Shown here: one piece after another, positions 1 to 7,780 of the stretch
Numbering within the stretch: position 1 is the stretch's first letter
Layout of the letters: every line of letters begins with the position of its first letter
DNA from: Mucilaginibacter sp. L196
GTDB lineage: Bacteria > Bacteroidota > Bacteroidia > Sphingobacteriales > Sphingobacteriaceae
Direction: 5' to 3'
Assembly: GCF_009765905.1 (NCBI RefSeq)
Contig: NZ_LMUO01000019.1
Span: forward strand, 234,303-298,302
DNA: 64,000 nt
Made by a program: the position numbers and the translations under genes
Notes under the pieces: model-generated
Told to the model about the DNA's origin: nothing
Database searches by the model: none
The model's input: the letters and a program-made list of their open reading frames with translations, nothing else

Positions 1-179
1 ATAAATATGCTGAAGTTATATATGCCTAATGTAGATGTAAACAACAGGAAAAGTATAGTGGGTATTGGTTTTGAGCCTATCAGATAAAAAGTAACCAGGC
101 CCTGGGCCACGGCACACAACGCCATAAAAACATTGCTGAAGAGTAAAAAATCAACAATAGATTGCAATATTTTTTTCAT
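1..179 (-). CDS. Membrane protein, N-terminal part only (runs off the left edge)
   Basis: An open frame begins with ATG at 179 on the minus strand and continues past the window edge, so only about 59 N-terminal residues are visible. They start MKKILQSIVDFLLFSNVFMA and contain two hydrophobic stretches (about residues 8-33 and 40-57), as in a polytopic inner-membrane protein. The pattern recalls Bacteroidota hypothetical proteins sometimes described as UbiA-like, but no catalytic motif falls in the visible part, so no function is assigned. A palindromic repeat follows upstream. Confidence 0.6.
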   Translation of the reverse strand, partial: MKKILQSIVDFLLFSNVFMALCAVAQGLVTFYLIGSKPIPTILFLLFTSTLGIYNFSIF

Positions 180-282
180 GGATTACCTGAGTGGTGCGCC
201 CGCGTTAATAAGGGGTGGCTCAAATATCGCAACAATCTTTGTTAATCTTTAAAGGCGGAAAAAAAAATGTCTTAAAATCAAA

Positions 283-359
283 TTGTCATTCTGAGCAGGG
301 CGAAGAATCTGTACGGTGTAAACTATTTTACAGATTCTTCGCCCTGCTCAGAATGACAA
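283..359. repeat. Palindromic repeat, GTCATTCTGAGC type
   Basis: The left arm begins TGTCATTCTGAGCAGGGC and its inverted copy ends at 358, with about 28 bp of near-perfect complementarity around a roughly 20-nt loop. The same unit, with a slightly different core, recurs at 55192-55269. It lies just downstream of the AAA+ ATPase gene and could fold as a transcript-end hairpin. Confidence 0.85.
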
Positions 360-374
360 AAAGGTTGCTTTTAA

Positions 375-1880
375 TTAATAACGATCATCATCTATATCCA
401 AATCATCATCATCCGGTTCAAGGTTGAATAGGCTGGTGAACATATCGGAGAACGCGAAGCCATTATCTAAAAATCCTTTGTTCAGTTGTGAAAATTCAGC
501 CAGACCATGCAGCACAAACTCCATCAATAATAATTGCTGATTTTCGCTCAGGCGAGGGTGTAGCTTTTTAACCAATTCCTTCAATCCAGTTACAGAATTC
601 AAGCTTTTTTTATAATCAACTAATGACAGGTCATCAACTAACGATAAGTTATTACCATTGCTAAACCATGCTATAATTTCGGCATAAGGGTTGGGAGCTT
701 TTGCTTTTTTCGCTTTTTCCGGATCAGGGAAAAATTGCACCAGCATGGTTTTGATGGCTTTGCCGATAAGCATATTCGCAACCTTTGCAGGGCCTTCCAG
801 TTCGCCTTCGTATACTAACTCTATTTTACCGGTAATAGCTGGGATAACGCCTAAAAAGTCGCTGATGCGGACAAAGGTGCTTGCCTCACGGTTAATGATC
901 ATACGTCTTTCCGCATTACTGATCAGGTTTTCATAGGCTGATATGGTTAACCTGGCCGATACGCCCGATTTTTTATCAATGTATTCAGAGTTTCGGGCTT
1001 CAAAAGCGATTTGCTCAACCATGTTTTTTACCAAACTATCGGCTTCAACGGCAACTTTTTGTTCAGGTGATAGCAGGGCTTCTTGTTGGGTGATTTTGCG
1101 GGAGATCTCAACCGAACGTGGATAGTGGGTTAATATCTGACTCTCGATCCTATCCTTTAACGGCGTAACTATTGAACCGCGGTTGGTATAGTCCTCAGGG
1201 TTTGCAGTAAATACAAACTGTATATCCAAAGGTAAACGCAGTTTAAAACCACGGATTTGGATGTCTCTTTCCTGCAAAATATTAAACAGCGATACTTGTA
1301 TACGTGCCTGCAGATCGGGCAACTCGTTAATTACAAATATGCCCCTGTGTGCACGCGGTATTAAGCCGAAGTGAATTACACGCTCATCGCTGTAAGTCAG
1401 CTTCATGGTGGCAGCTTTTATTGGGTCAACATCACCAATTAAATCGGCAACGGTAACATCGGGCGTAGCCAGTTTTTCTGTATAGCGATCTGAACGGTGC
1501 AGCCATGCTATAGGGGTGGCATCACCTTTGGCTAATACTTCATTATGGCCAAACCATGAGATAGGTGCAAAAGGATCATCAAATAATTCCGATCCTTCGA
1601 TATAAGGCACATATTCATCCAGCAAATTTACCAGTAAGCGCGCAATACGTGTTTTAGCCTGCCCGCGTAAACCAAGCAACAAAATGTTATGGCGCGAAAG
1701 TATAGCAGTTTGCAGATCGGGAATAACCGTATCCTCAAAACCAATAATACCCTCAAAACCACCCTCGCTTTTTTGCAATTGCGTTATCAGATTTGCTCTT
1801 AATTCATCTTTAACCGATCGGCTTTTGTATTCAGTCTTTTTTAGTTGACCAAGGGTTGTTATCTCTAGTAATTTGCTCAT
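375..1880 (-). CDS. MoxR-type AAA+ ATPase (magnesium-chelatase-like), partner of the VWA protein
   Basis: This protein of about 501 aa is an AAA+ ATPase of the MoxR/ChlI type. It shows a Walker A variant GLRGQAKT (70-77), Walker B GIFVINE (180-186), a sensor-1 asparagine in FTANPED (about 227) and an arginine-finger candidate in LKDRIES (about 244). The C-terminus is very acidic. The start is set at MSKLLEI; an upstream in-frame ATG (1925) would add 15 unlikely residues. MoxR ATPases usually work with a von Willebrand A protein, and one is encoded two genes upstream in the same direction (2443-3540). The pair probably acts as a cytoplasmic chaperone or remodelling complex; the client is unknown. 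Confidence 0.85.
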   Translation of the reverse strand: MSKLLEITTLGQLKKTEYKSRSVKDELRANLITQLQKSEGGFEGIIGFEDTVIPDLQTAILSRHNILLLGLRGQAKTRIARLLVNLLDEYVPYIEGSELFDDPFAPISWFGHNEVLAKGDATPIAWLHRSDRYTEKLATPDVTVADLIGDVDPIKAATMKLTYSDERVIHFGLIPRAHRGIFVINELPDLQARIQVSLFNILQERDIQIRGFKLRLPLDIQFVFTANPEDYTNRGSIVTPLKDRIESQILTHYPRSVEISRKITQQEALLSPEQKVAVEADSLVKNMVEQIAFEARNSEYIDKKSGVSARLTISAYENLISNAERRMIINREASTFVRISDFLGVIPAITGKIELVYEGELEGPAKVANMLIGKAIKTMLVQFFPDPEKAKKAKAPNPYAEIIAWFSNGNNLSLVDDLSLVDYKKSLNSVTGLKELVKKLHPRLSENQQLLLMEFVLHGLAEFSQLNKGFLDNGFAFSDMFTSLFNLEPDDDDLDIDDDRY

Positions 1881-1938
1881 TCTTAATTTAGTCTTTTTGT
1901 CATTTGCACATCTGCATATTTGCACATCCGCAAATTGT

Positions 1939-2316
1939 TTATATGTAATTACTTACCTCAATAAGGTTCATGTCAGGGTCGCGAAAGTAAACCGAACGTA
2001 TTTTGCCGGTAGCCCCTGTGCGTTCAAATAATCCCTGTGTTTGTATATTTTTGTTTTCTAGCTCTGTTTTTGCCTGCTCAACCGGGTCGTTGGTTATAAA
2101 GCAAATATCAATCGCGCCAGGGGTAGGGTATTCAGCCTTTGGCTCAAACTCTTTGCCTTTTTGGTGCAGGTTTAGTTTTTGCGTGCCGAATTTTAAAGCA
2201 ACCCTGCCTTCCGGCGATGTTACTCTTTGCATTCCCATTACGTCCTCGTAAAATTTGCAGGTAATGTCAATATCTGCAACGGTTAGTACAAGGTGATCTA
2301 TGTGGTCGATGTTCAT
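1939..2316 (-). CDS. VOC-family (glyoxalase/dioxygenase fold) metalloprotein
   Basis: This is a 125-aa single-module vicinal-oxygen-chelate protein. The likely metal ligands are a His in HIDHLVLTV near the N-terminus, a His in NLHQKG near residue 51 and a Glu in NLIEVSN near the C-terminus. That layout matches small glyoxalase/fosfomycin-resistance-type proteins, but the sequence does not show which substrate is used. It lies between the VWA and AAA+ genes in the same orientation, with a repeat on its upstream side, so co-transcription with the ATPase is possible. Confidence 0.8.
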   Translation of the reverse strand: MNIDHIDHLVLTVADIDITCKFYEDVMGMQRVTSPEGRVALKFGTQKLNLHQKGKEFEPKAEYPTPGAIDICFITNDPVEQAKTELENKNIQTQGLFERTGATGKIRSVYFRDPDMNLIEVSNYI

Positions 2317-2339
2317 TCTTATTAGTCGCTTTTATAATT

Positions 2340-2402
2340 ACTCACCCCGACTGCGCTGCGCTGGTCGACCCTCTCTTCGCCTGCGGCGGAAAGAGGGTAA
2401 GC
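2340..2402. repeat. Short intergenic repeat containing a CCCTCTTTCCGC-like palindrome
   Basis: The arms CCCTCTCTTCGCC and GGCGGAAAGAGGG face each other. The core resembles 'tgcggtggaaagagggtaa' at 13640-13659. It sits between the VWA and VOC genes. Confidence 0.5.
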
Positions 2403-2442
2403 TCATTTTTTGATGTGCACATCTGCATATACGCACATCAAA

Positions 2443-3540
2443 TTATCTAACCGTTCTTCTCCTGTTCTTAATATAATCTTCAAAAATGTATTCGCCTAAG
2501 CCGGTTAACGAGCTGTAGAATGCTTTGCCACCGTTTGTTTCGGTGAATTTGCGTACAAACTGTTGCAGGTAAGGGTCTTTTGCTATCATAAAAGTGGTGA
2601 TAGGTATTTTTAACCTTTTACATTGCGCAGCCATATTCAACGTTTTGTTTACCACTTTACGGTCGAGGCCTACACTGTTTTTATAATATTTTGTGCCCTC
2701 TTTTAAGCAGGTAGGCTTACCATCGGTAATCATAAATATCTGCTTATTCTGCGTTTTACGGCGACGAAGTATATCGGTAGCCAACTCCAAACCTGCATAG
2801 GTATTGGTATGGTATGGGCCGACTTGTAAATAAGGCAAATCCTTTAACGTAATAGGCCAGGCATCATTGCCAAAAACAACAATATCCAAAGTATCCTTAG
2901 GGTATTTGGTGCGAATTAACTCAGCTAAAGCCATCGCGACTTTTTTTGCCGGGGTGATCCTGTCCTCGCCATAAAGTATCATGGAGTGCGATATATCAAT
3001 CATCAGCACTGTTGAGGTTAAGGTTTTGTAATCCATTTCCTCTACCTCCAGGTCGCGTTCGGTCATCATAAAATCGCCGATGCCGTGGTTAACCTGCGCG
3101 TTGTGGATAGATTGCGTCATATCTATCTGATCCAGACTGTCGCCAAACTCAAATTCTCGACGCTCGGAATTTCTCTCATCGCCCTGGCCAGATTGCGGCG
3201 AACGATGATTGCCTTTACCTGATTTTTTTAGCTTACCGAAAATTTCTTCCAACGATGCCTGACGGATGCTTTGTTCCGTTTTACCTGTAATGCGAAATTC
3301 GCCTTTCTGCTTATCTTCGTCTAAATAGCCTTTTTGTTTTAGCTCATCAATAAAATCGCCCATGCCATAATCGTCATTGGTGATGTTATATTGCTTATCG
3401 AGTTCATTTAGCCACGCCAAAGCTTCGCCTGCATCGCCCGACGTATAATTAAGCAATTCAAGAAATAACTTCAGTAATTCTTCAAATCCCCCTTTAGGGA
3501 TCTCATTGGGTTGAAACTTGGAAAATCCAAAACCACGCAT
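2443..3540 (-). CDS. VWA-domain protein, partner of the MoxR ATPase
   Basis: A protein of about 365 aa with a C-terminal von Willebrand A domain. The MIDAS metal site is visible as DISHS (182-186), a Thr in HTNTYAG (about 248) and Asp in ITDGKPT (about 273). The N-terminal half is helical, followed by a charged linker (about 105-135). The start is placed at MRGFGFSK (3540) because AGAAAGG precedes it; the longer frame to 3636 adds an unlikely 32 residues. There is no signal peptide, so it should be cytoplasmic. It is the standard partner of the ATPase at 375-1880. Confidence 0.85.
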   Translation of the reverse strand: MRGFGFSKFQPNEIPKGGFEELLKLFLELLNYTSGDAGEALAWLNELDKQYNITNDDYGMGDFIDELKQKGYLDEDKQKGEFRITGKTEQSIRQASLEEIFGKLKKSGKGNHRSPQSGQGDERNSERREFEFGDSLDQIDMTQSIHNAQVNHGIGDFMMTERDLEVEEMDYKTLTSTVLMIDISHSMILYGEDRITPAKKVAMALAELIRTKYPKDTLDIVVFGNDAWPITLKDLPYLQVGPYHTNTYAGLELATDILRRRKTQNKQIFMITDGKPTCLKEGTKYYKNSVGLDRKVVNKTLNMAAQCKRLKIPITTFMIAKDPYLQQFVRKFTETNGGKAFYSSLTGLGEYIFEDYIKNRRRTVR

Positions 3541-3639
3541 ATTGTACCTTTCTGTTATAAAATAACGGAATATTTTACGCAAAAGTTTGATATGTGCGGT
3601 TTTAAGTTGAATTGTTAGGTAACAATGACAAAACACTCC

Positions 3640-3777
3640 TTGTCATTCTGAACGCAGTGAAGAACTACCTCTTGAGCGTAGCGAAAAATCTTCTGCGGCA
3701 TACATACTTTGCTATGCATGTCGAAGAAGATTTTTCGCTACGCTCAAGAGGTAGTTCTTCGTCCCTCAGAATGACAA
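3640..3777. repeat. Long palindrome with GTCATTCTGA ends and a 36-bp perfect stem
   Basis: The outer arms TGTCATTCTGA / CAGAATGACA enclose a perfect 36-bp inverted repeat (3659-3694 with 3725-3760) around a 30-nt loop. It is the largest hairpin in the window. The frame that reads through it (3612-3941) is not a gene. Confidence 0.9.
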
Positions 3778-3882
3778 AAAGATTTAAGAATTACGAAGTT
3801 TTTAAACCCCGTAAATCTGTTTATGTGCATGTCATTGAGACGGGGGATATAGTTTGTTTAAATCCGACTTTTTATAAAACTT

Positions 3883-4233
3883 TTAATTTCGTTTCAACAC
3901 CGTATGCGCTTTGGTTTCATCGCACTCAATATCCAGGCTGATAGAGTCAGGGTAGATTTTGCCGGTGTGTAGCAAAAACATTTTATCAAGTGAAACATCA
4001 AAGCTGAAAACCGAGCCATGGATCTGTCCATCATTTATAGGGAGATCGCCGTGTGGGCCGCGGACTGTGCCGGTTAGTTTATCGCCATCCACTTTGAAAT
4101 TGTATTGAAGCGGATACTCATTGCCATCGTCGGTTTTTAAGGTGCCGATCCATTGGCCGTTCAGGGCTGTTGTTGCTGCGAGACCTGCCGCCACAAAGCA
4201 CAACAAAATCGATAATAAAAACAGTTTTTTCAT
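3883..4233 (-). CDS. Small secreted protein of unknown function
   Basis: A 116-aa protein with a clear Sec signal peptide (MKKLFLLSILLCFVAAGLA). The mature part is rich in short beta strands: an N-terminal LNGQWIGTLKTDDG and alternating hydrophobic residues suggest a small lipocalin-like barrel or sandwich. The motif 'GxWxGxL' followed by 'LTGTV' is common in short Bacteroidota exported proteins of unknown role. It is a single gene on the minus strand, isolated by repeats on both sides. Confidence 0.7.
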   Translation of the reverse strand: MKKLFLLSILLCFVAAGLAATTALNGQWIGTLKTDDGNEYPLQYNFKVDGDKLTGTVRGPHGDLPINDGQIHGSVFSFDVSLDKMFLLHTGKIYPDSISLDIECDETKAHTVLKRN

Positions 4234-4372
4234 GGTGTTTTTTTTATCGAGATAAAGTTAGTGGTCTAATAAAATCTAAAAATTAACTGGTTGTTAAGTT
4301 TTAGGTTGTTGTAAAGTACGAAGCAATCTCTACCTATTAAGTAGATATACCTTGTGATTTCTTCCACCAAGC

Positions 4373-4485
4373 GCGTCATTGCGAGGTACGAAGCAATCGA
4401 TATACTTAACAGAGCTGCTTTACAGGTTCAATACCTTTCTAATCGCCTTGCCTATGTAGAGATTACTTCGTACCTCGCAATGACG
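4373..4485. repeat. Palindromic repeat, GTCATTGCGAGG type
   Basis: The ends GCGTCATTGCGAGGTACG and CGTACCTCGCAATGACG are inverted copies about 110 bp apart. The unit GTCATTGCGAGGAACGAAG recurs at 13668, 48027, 50486 and 54217. A partial copy (tacgaagcaatctctac) lies just left, near 4317. Confidence 0.9.
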
Positions 4486-4504
4486 AGGTGGATATATAGT
4501 TTGT

Positions 4505-5416
4505 TTATTTCCCCGGGATTTTATAATAGTATATGGGCGAGTAAACACCTTCACTAGTGGTGTAATAGCCTTTGCCATCGGGGGTAAAACCTATGGCTTC
4601 GCCTTGTTTTTCCATGGTATATGGCAGTTCTTGTGGCTTTTGGGTGAGCATTACCTTCCAAATAGGTTCGTTTAGGGGGCGTTGCCAATAGTATACTTTG
4701 TCGTAGCTGCGCAATAGTATTTGCGTACCGTCTTTTGATATATCGCCGGCTGTTATCCATTTAAATGGTTTTATGCCTTTAAAAAATAGTTTGCCATGCA
4801 AGGTTAACGTTAATGTATCATTTGGTGTATAAATCAGGGGCGAGGTATAAATGCCAACAGAGTCCCTGCGTTTAGATACAATATAAATCAATTTCTCAAT
4901 AGGATCGATCATTAAACTTTCCGCATCCTTTGGTCCATCGGGATATTTAAAATGGATGGGTACGGCCTCTGCGTGTTTAACACCGGTATCAGCCCAGTCC
5001 TTTTGTTCTTCCATCCTATAAACAGTAATGTATGGCCGTACGGAGTAGTTGTCGCCAATATCGCCATCATAGAAATAACTTTTGCCTGGAATGGGGCCTG
5101 GGCCTACGGCAATATCTTCGCAATCATGAACACCTGTTGATTCCTTTGGATCGCCTTTAAAGTAGATTGTGGCGTGATTCTTTCCATTTGGTTCTATGGA
5201 AAAAAAGCGACTGGTGTCGCCGCTATCATTTTCTATATAATAAAGATTGTTATTAATACCCGATGCCGCTATGCCCGATATTTCATCCAGTTCCCTGCCT
5301 TGTAAAGTGCCTGTTATATCGTTCTCTCGTTGCTCGTGCTTGTGCCACGCATGCGCGCAAAAAAACGCGACAATAAGTATTGGAATTAGTATTTTAAGCT
5401 TTGTGGGGTTACTCAT
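4505..5416 (-). CDS. Membrane-anchored or secreted beta-propeller-like protein
   Basis: About 303 aa starting at MSNPTKLKI; the upstream alternative at 5443 adds nine residues. A hydrophobic segment (about 8-24) serves as signal or anchor. The rest contains repeated short motifs, such as EISGIAAS, HDCEDIAVGPG, KDAESLMID and GEAIGFTPDG, each with an acidic residue before a hydrophobic strand. This fits a calcium-binding six-bladed propeller of the esterase-like or SdiA-regulated type. No catalytic function can be claimed. It follows the desaturase gene but is separated from it by a strong hairpin. Confidence 0.7.
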   Translation of the reverse strand: MSNPTKLKILIPILIVAFFCAHAWHKHEQRENDITGTLQGRELDEISGIAASGINNNLYYIENDSGDTSRFFSIEPNGKNHATIYFKGDPKESTGVHDCEDIAVGPGPIPGKSYFYDGDIGDNYSVRPYITVYRMEEQKDWADTGVKHAEAVPIHFKYPDGPKDAESLMIDPIEKLIYIVSKRRDSVGIYTSPLIYTPNDTLTLTLHGKLFFKGIKPFKWITAGDISKDGTQILLRSYDKVYYWQRPLNEPIWKVMLTQKPQELPYTMEKQGEAIGFTPDGKGYYTTSEGVYSPIYYYKIPGK

Positions 5417-5490
5417 TGCTGTTAATATCTGCAAAAATAGCAAAAGCTATAGGGTTATGAAATTGCATAATACTATAGCCTTTAAAGTAA

Positions 5491-5530
5491 TTATCCGGCA
5501 AGATGCTGTTTATTACATCTTGCCGGATAA
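5491..5530 (-). terminator. Hairpin terminator downstream of the desaturase gene
   Basis: A perfect 15-bp inverted repeat (TTATCCGGCAAGATG at 5491-5505 with its complement at 5516-5530) around a 10-nt loop. It lies between the desaturase stop and the next minus-strand gene, where a terminator would be expected. There is no long U-run on the minus strand, so it may act as an attenuator or mRNA-end stabiliser. Confidence 0.6.
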
Positions 5531-5586
5531 TAAATATGTTTTTCTTAATGAAGGGAATATATAATATCCCGCAAAAAGAGGAAATT

Positions 5587-6594
5587 TTAAAGCGCAGCAG
5601 CCTCCATTTCAACGTCTGGTTTTGAAACGTCGGTTAGGGCTACTTTGCCACGTTCTTTACGTAGTATCCTGTTGAACAACGATATTTCACGATCAAACAG
5701 AAAACGAAAAAACAGTTTAGTCCATGAAGTATGGAAATATAATGTTTCGTAATACTCGGGTGCTGTTTTCTTTATCTGCGGAAGCTTGTTCCATGGGATA
5801 GAAGGAAAATCATGATGCTCGTTGTGGAAACCTACGTTAAAAGCAACTGAGTTAAATGCACCATAGTAGCTGTAAGTTTCCTGTTCAACGCTGTGAGTAA
5901 GGTAATGTTCCTGTACCCAGCGTGCGCCCAACGGGTGTAAGCCAACTGAAAAAGAGAAGCTAAGCAGCAAAAATGCAAGTGCGTGCCATCCCATAAAATA
6001 ATATATGGCTGTGGTAAATACTACTTGTACTAAAAGGTTTGTTACAACCCACCAGTCAAATGTTTGTAGTTCGCGTAATCTTGATAAGCGGAATACCTGG
6101 AAAAGCGGGTAAAACAATAACCATATGGCTTTGCCGAAGAATGAATTGTTGATCAATTTTGCTTCCCAGCGATTTGGTAAATCGGCATCAAGCTCATGAA
6201 CACCCTGAAAAGAGTGGTGTTTAATATGATAACGTTCGAATGATATAGAACTTGGGAAAATTTGCGGCAAATTCGCGAATATACCAGCCCAGCGGTTAGC
6301 CGAACGGCCTTTAAATAAGAGTTGATGCGCGCATTCGTGTATCATTACAAATAAGGCATGATCAGCAAAAGCACCAATAACGTATGCTGCCCCGAAAACC
6401 CACCACCATGATTGGTCGCGCAAAACCCAGGCTAAAACAACCTGTAATGCTACCAGGCCTGTAATGGCAAAGATAGTCGCAGGGTTTTTGCCTATCAGGT
6501 TTCTCATTTGTGGAAACTGTTTTAAAATCTTTTTGGTACGAATACGGTGCGGTTCTGAAGCCTCTGAGTAAACGAAATCGGTCTTATTAATCAT
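5587..6594 (-). CDS. Fatty-acid desaturase of the sphingolipid delta4-desaturase (DES1/DEGS) type
   Basis: A 335-aa multi-pass membrane di-iron desaturase. The three histidine boxes are complete: HECAH (86-90), HIKHH (123-127) and HNEHH (257-261). The whole protein aligns from memory with eukaryotic dihydroceramide delta4-desaturases: an N-terminal DFVYSEASEPH segment (lipid-desaturase N-terminal domain), FANLPQIFPSSISFERYHIKHH, LHPLGARWVQEHY, and ETYSYYGAFNSVAFNVGFHNEHHDFP. Sphingobacteria make sphingolipids, so dihydroceramide or a related long-chain base is a plausible substrate. The match to DES1 is far closer than to acyl-CoA or phospholipid desaturases. It appears to be a single gene. 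The exact substrate and double-bond position are not shown. Confidence 0.85.
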   Translation of the reverse strand: MINKTDFVYSEASEPHRIRTKKILKQFPQMRNLIGKNPATIFAITGLVALQVVLAWVLRDQSWWWVFGAAYVIGAFADHALFVMIHECAHQLLFKGRSANRWAGIFANLPQIFPSSISFERYHIKHHSFQGVHELDADLPNRWEAKLINNSFFGKAIWLLFYPLFQVFRLSRLRELQTFDWWVVTNLLVQVVFTTAIYYFMGWHALAFLLLSFSFSVGLHPLGARWVQEHYLTHSVEQETYSYYGAFNSVAFNVGFHNEHHDFPSIPWNKLPQIKKTAPEYYETLYFHTSWTKLFFRFLFDREISLFNRILRKERGKVALTDVSKPDVEMEAAAL

Positions 6595-6722
6595 ATAATT
6601 TTAAGTGGTTTTTATATACAAAACCGTGACAGGGGAGGGTTGATTTTGGGTTGCTACTTTTTATTAACGTTTAATTTCAATAATAAATATAAAAATTGGA
6701 ATAAATTAATGAAACCGAAATA

Positions 6723-7718
6723 TTATTTCATTTCATATACCAACACTTTGAAAGTGCCGGGTAGTGCTTTACGAGTGTTCGGCACAGTTTCGGCAACACT
6801 CAAATAAATTTTATGTGTTTTTGTATCTAAAGCCATGGTACGGGCGCGGTTTTGTGTTTTAATGGTTTGCACAACGGTATAGCTATCCGCATTTTCTTCT
6901 TTAATCACCGTAACTGTACCATCGCCGCATGAGCAAAATATCAGTTTAGTTTCAGGATCGAAAGCAACCGCGTCAACACCTGCGCCAATAGGTAGGGTTG
7001 CTATAACTTTACCGGTTTTTATATCTATTACACTCATTCCTTTATTCGTGCGGCAACCGCTAAAAGTGCGCCCGTTTTTAATATCAATGGCCAGACCGGT
7101 AGGGCCACCACCGGGTGCCAATGGATAATTGGCAGTTACTTTTAAGCTTTTTACATCGATAACATTTAAACTATTTTTGTCTTCGAGGTTATTGTAGATA
7201 TTTCCTTTTCCATCTGATACCGCGAATTCCGGGCCACCACCCAGGTCAACGGTACCCACTTGTTTTAACGTGTTAGGGTCTATAACTGATGAGCTGTTGC
7301 TATCGCCATTAAAGCTGAAAACAAGGTCGCTGTAAGGTTCATAAATAATACAATCCGGGTCTTTGCCATCAATTGGCACGGTAGCAATAGTTGCTAATGT
7401 TTTAAGGTCGAACGCAACGATGGCATTCGCTTTTCCGTCACTAATGAAGCCGCGATTCGCTTTGTTATCGATAGCTATGCCGTGGATGCCTTTCAAATCG
7501 CTGATCATACCAACAGATTGTTCCGTTTTTAGATCGACAACATTTACAGCATTGCCATGCGATACATATAAACGACCGTTCACCTTATCAATCGATACAT
7601 AGTCCCAGCCGCCATCGCCCGGCAGCGCAATGGATTTTTCAAAAGTATAAGTTTGGGCGCGGGATGCCAATGGCATTAAGCCGATTACAAAAAGGGGTAT
7701 TAAAAATGTTTTTTTCAT
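6723..7718 (-). CDS. Exported YncE-family beta-propeller protein
   Basis: A 331-aa protein with a Sec signal peptide (MKKTFLIPLFVIGLMPLASRAQ). It contains about seven repeats of the form 'xxVIDxxTxKVxxTxPxGxxPxxxAxDxxxxxxF', for example VNVVDLKTEQSVGMI, MSVIDIKTGKVIATL and VDAVAFDPETKLIF, typical of YncE/40-residue YVTN propellers. These are periplasmic or surface proteins with binding roles that are often unknown. It lies 62 bp downstream of the RND pump gene on the same strand and may be the last gene of that operon. Confidence 0.8.
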   Translation of the reverse strand: MKKTFLIPLFVIGLMPLASRAQTYTFEKSIALPGDGGWDYVSIDKVNGRLYVSHGNAVNVVDLKTEQSVGMISDLKGIHGIAIDNKANRGFISDGKANAIVAFDLKTLATIATVPIDGKDPDCIIYEPYSDLVFSFNGDSNSSSVIDPNTLKQVGTVDLGGGPEFAVSDGKGNIYNNLEDKNSLNVIDVKSLKVTANYPLAPGGGPTGLAIDIKNGRTFSGCRTNKGMSVIDIKTGKVIATLPIGAGVDAVAFDPETKLIFCSCGDGTVTVIKEENADSYTVVQTIKTQNRARTMALDTKTHKIYLSVAETVPNTRKALPGTFKVLVYEMK

Positions 7719-7780
7719 AGCATTAGGTGCAGTTATATAAGTTATAAATGTCAGGTTTAATTCTGAAGAGAGTTTGTAGT

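Noticed and set aside
215..427. 70-aa frame on the plus strand
   Set aside because: It reads through the palindromic repeat and the antisense of the acidic AAA+ C-terminus; not protein-like.
3612..3941. 109-aa frame on the plus strand
   Set aside because: It consists of the 36-bp palindrome and its flanks.
4354..4557. 67-aa frame on the plus strand
   Set aside because: Repeat read-through (VIARYEAI... is typical of translated GTCATTGCGAGG units).
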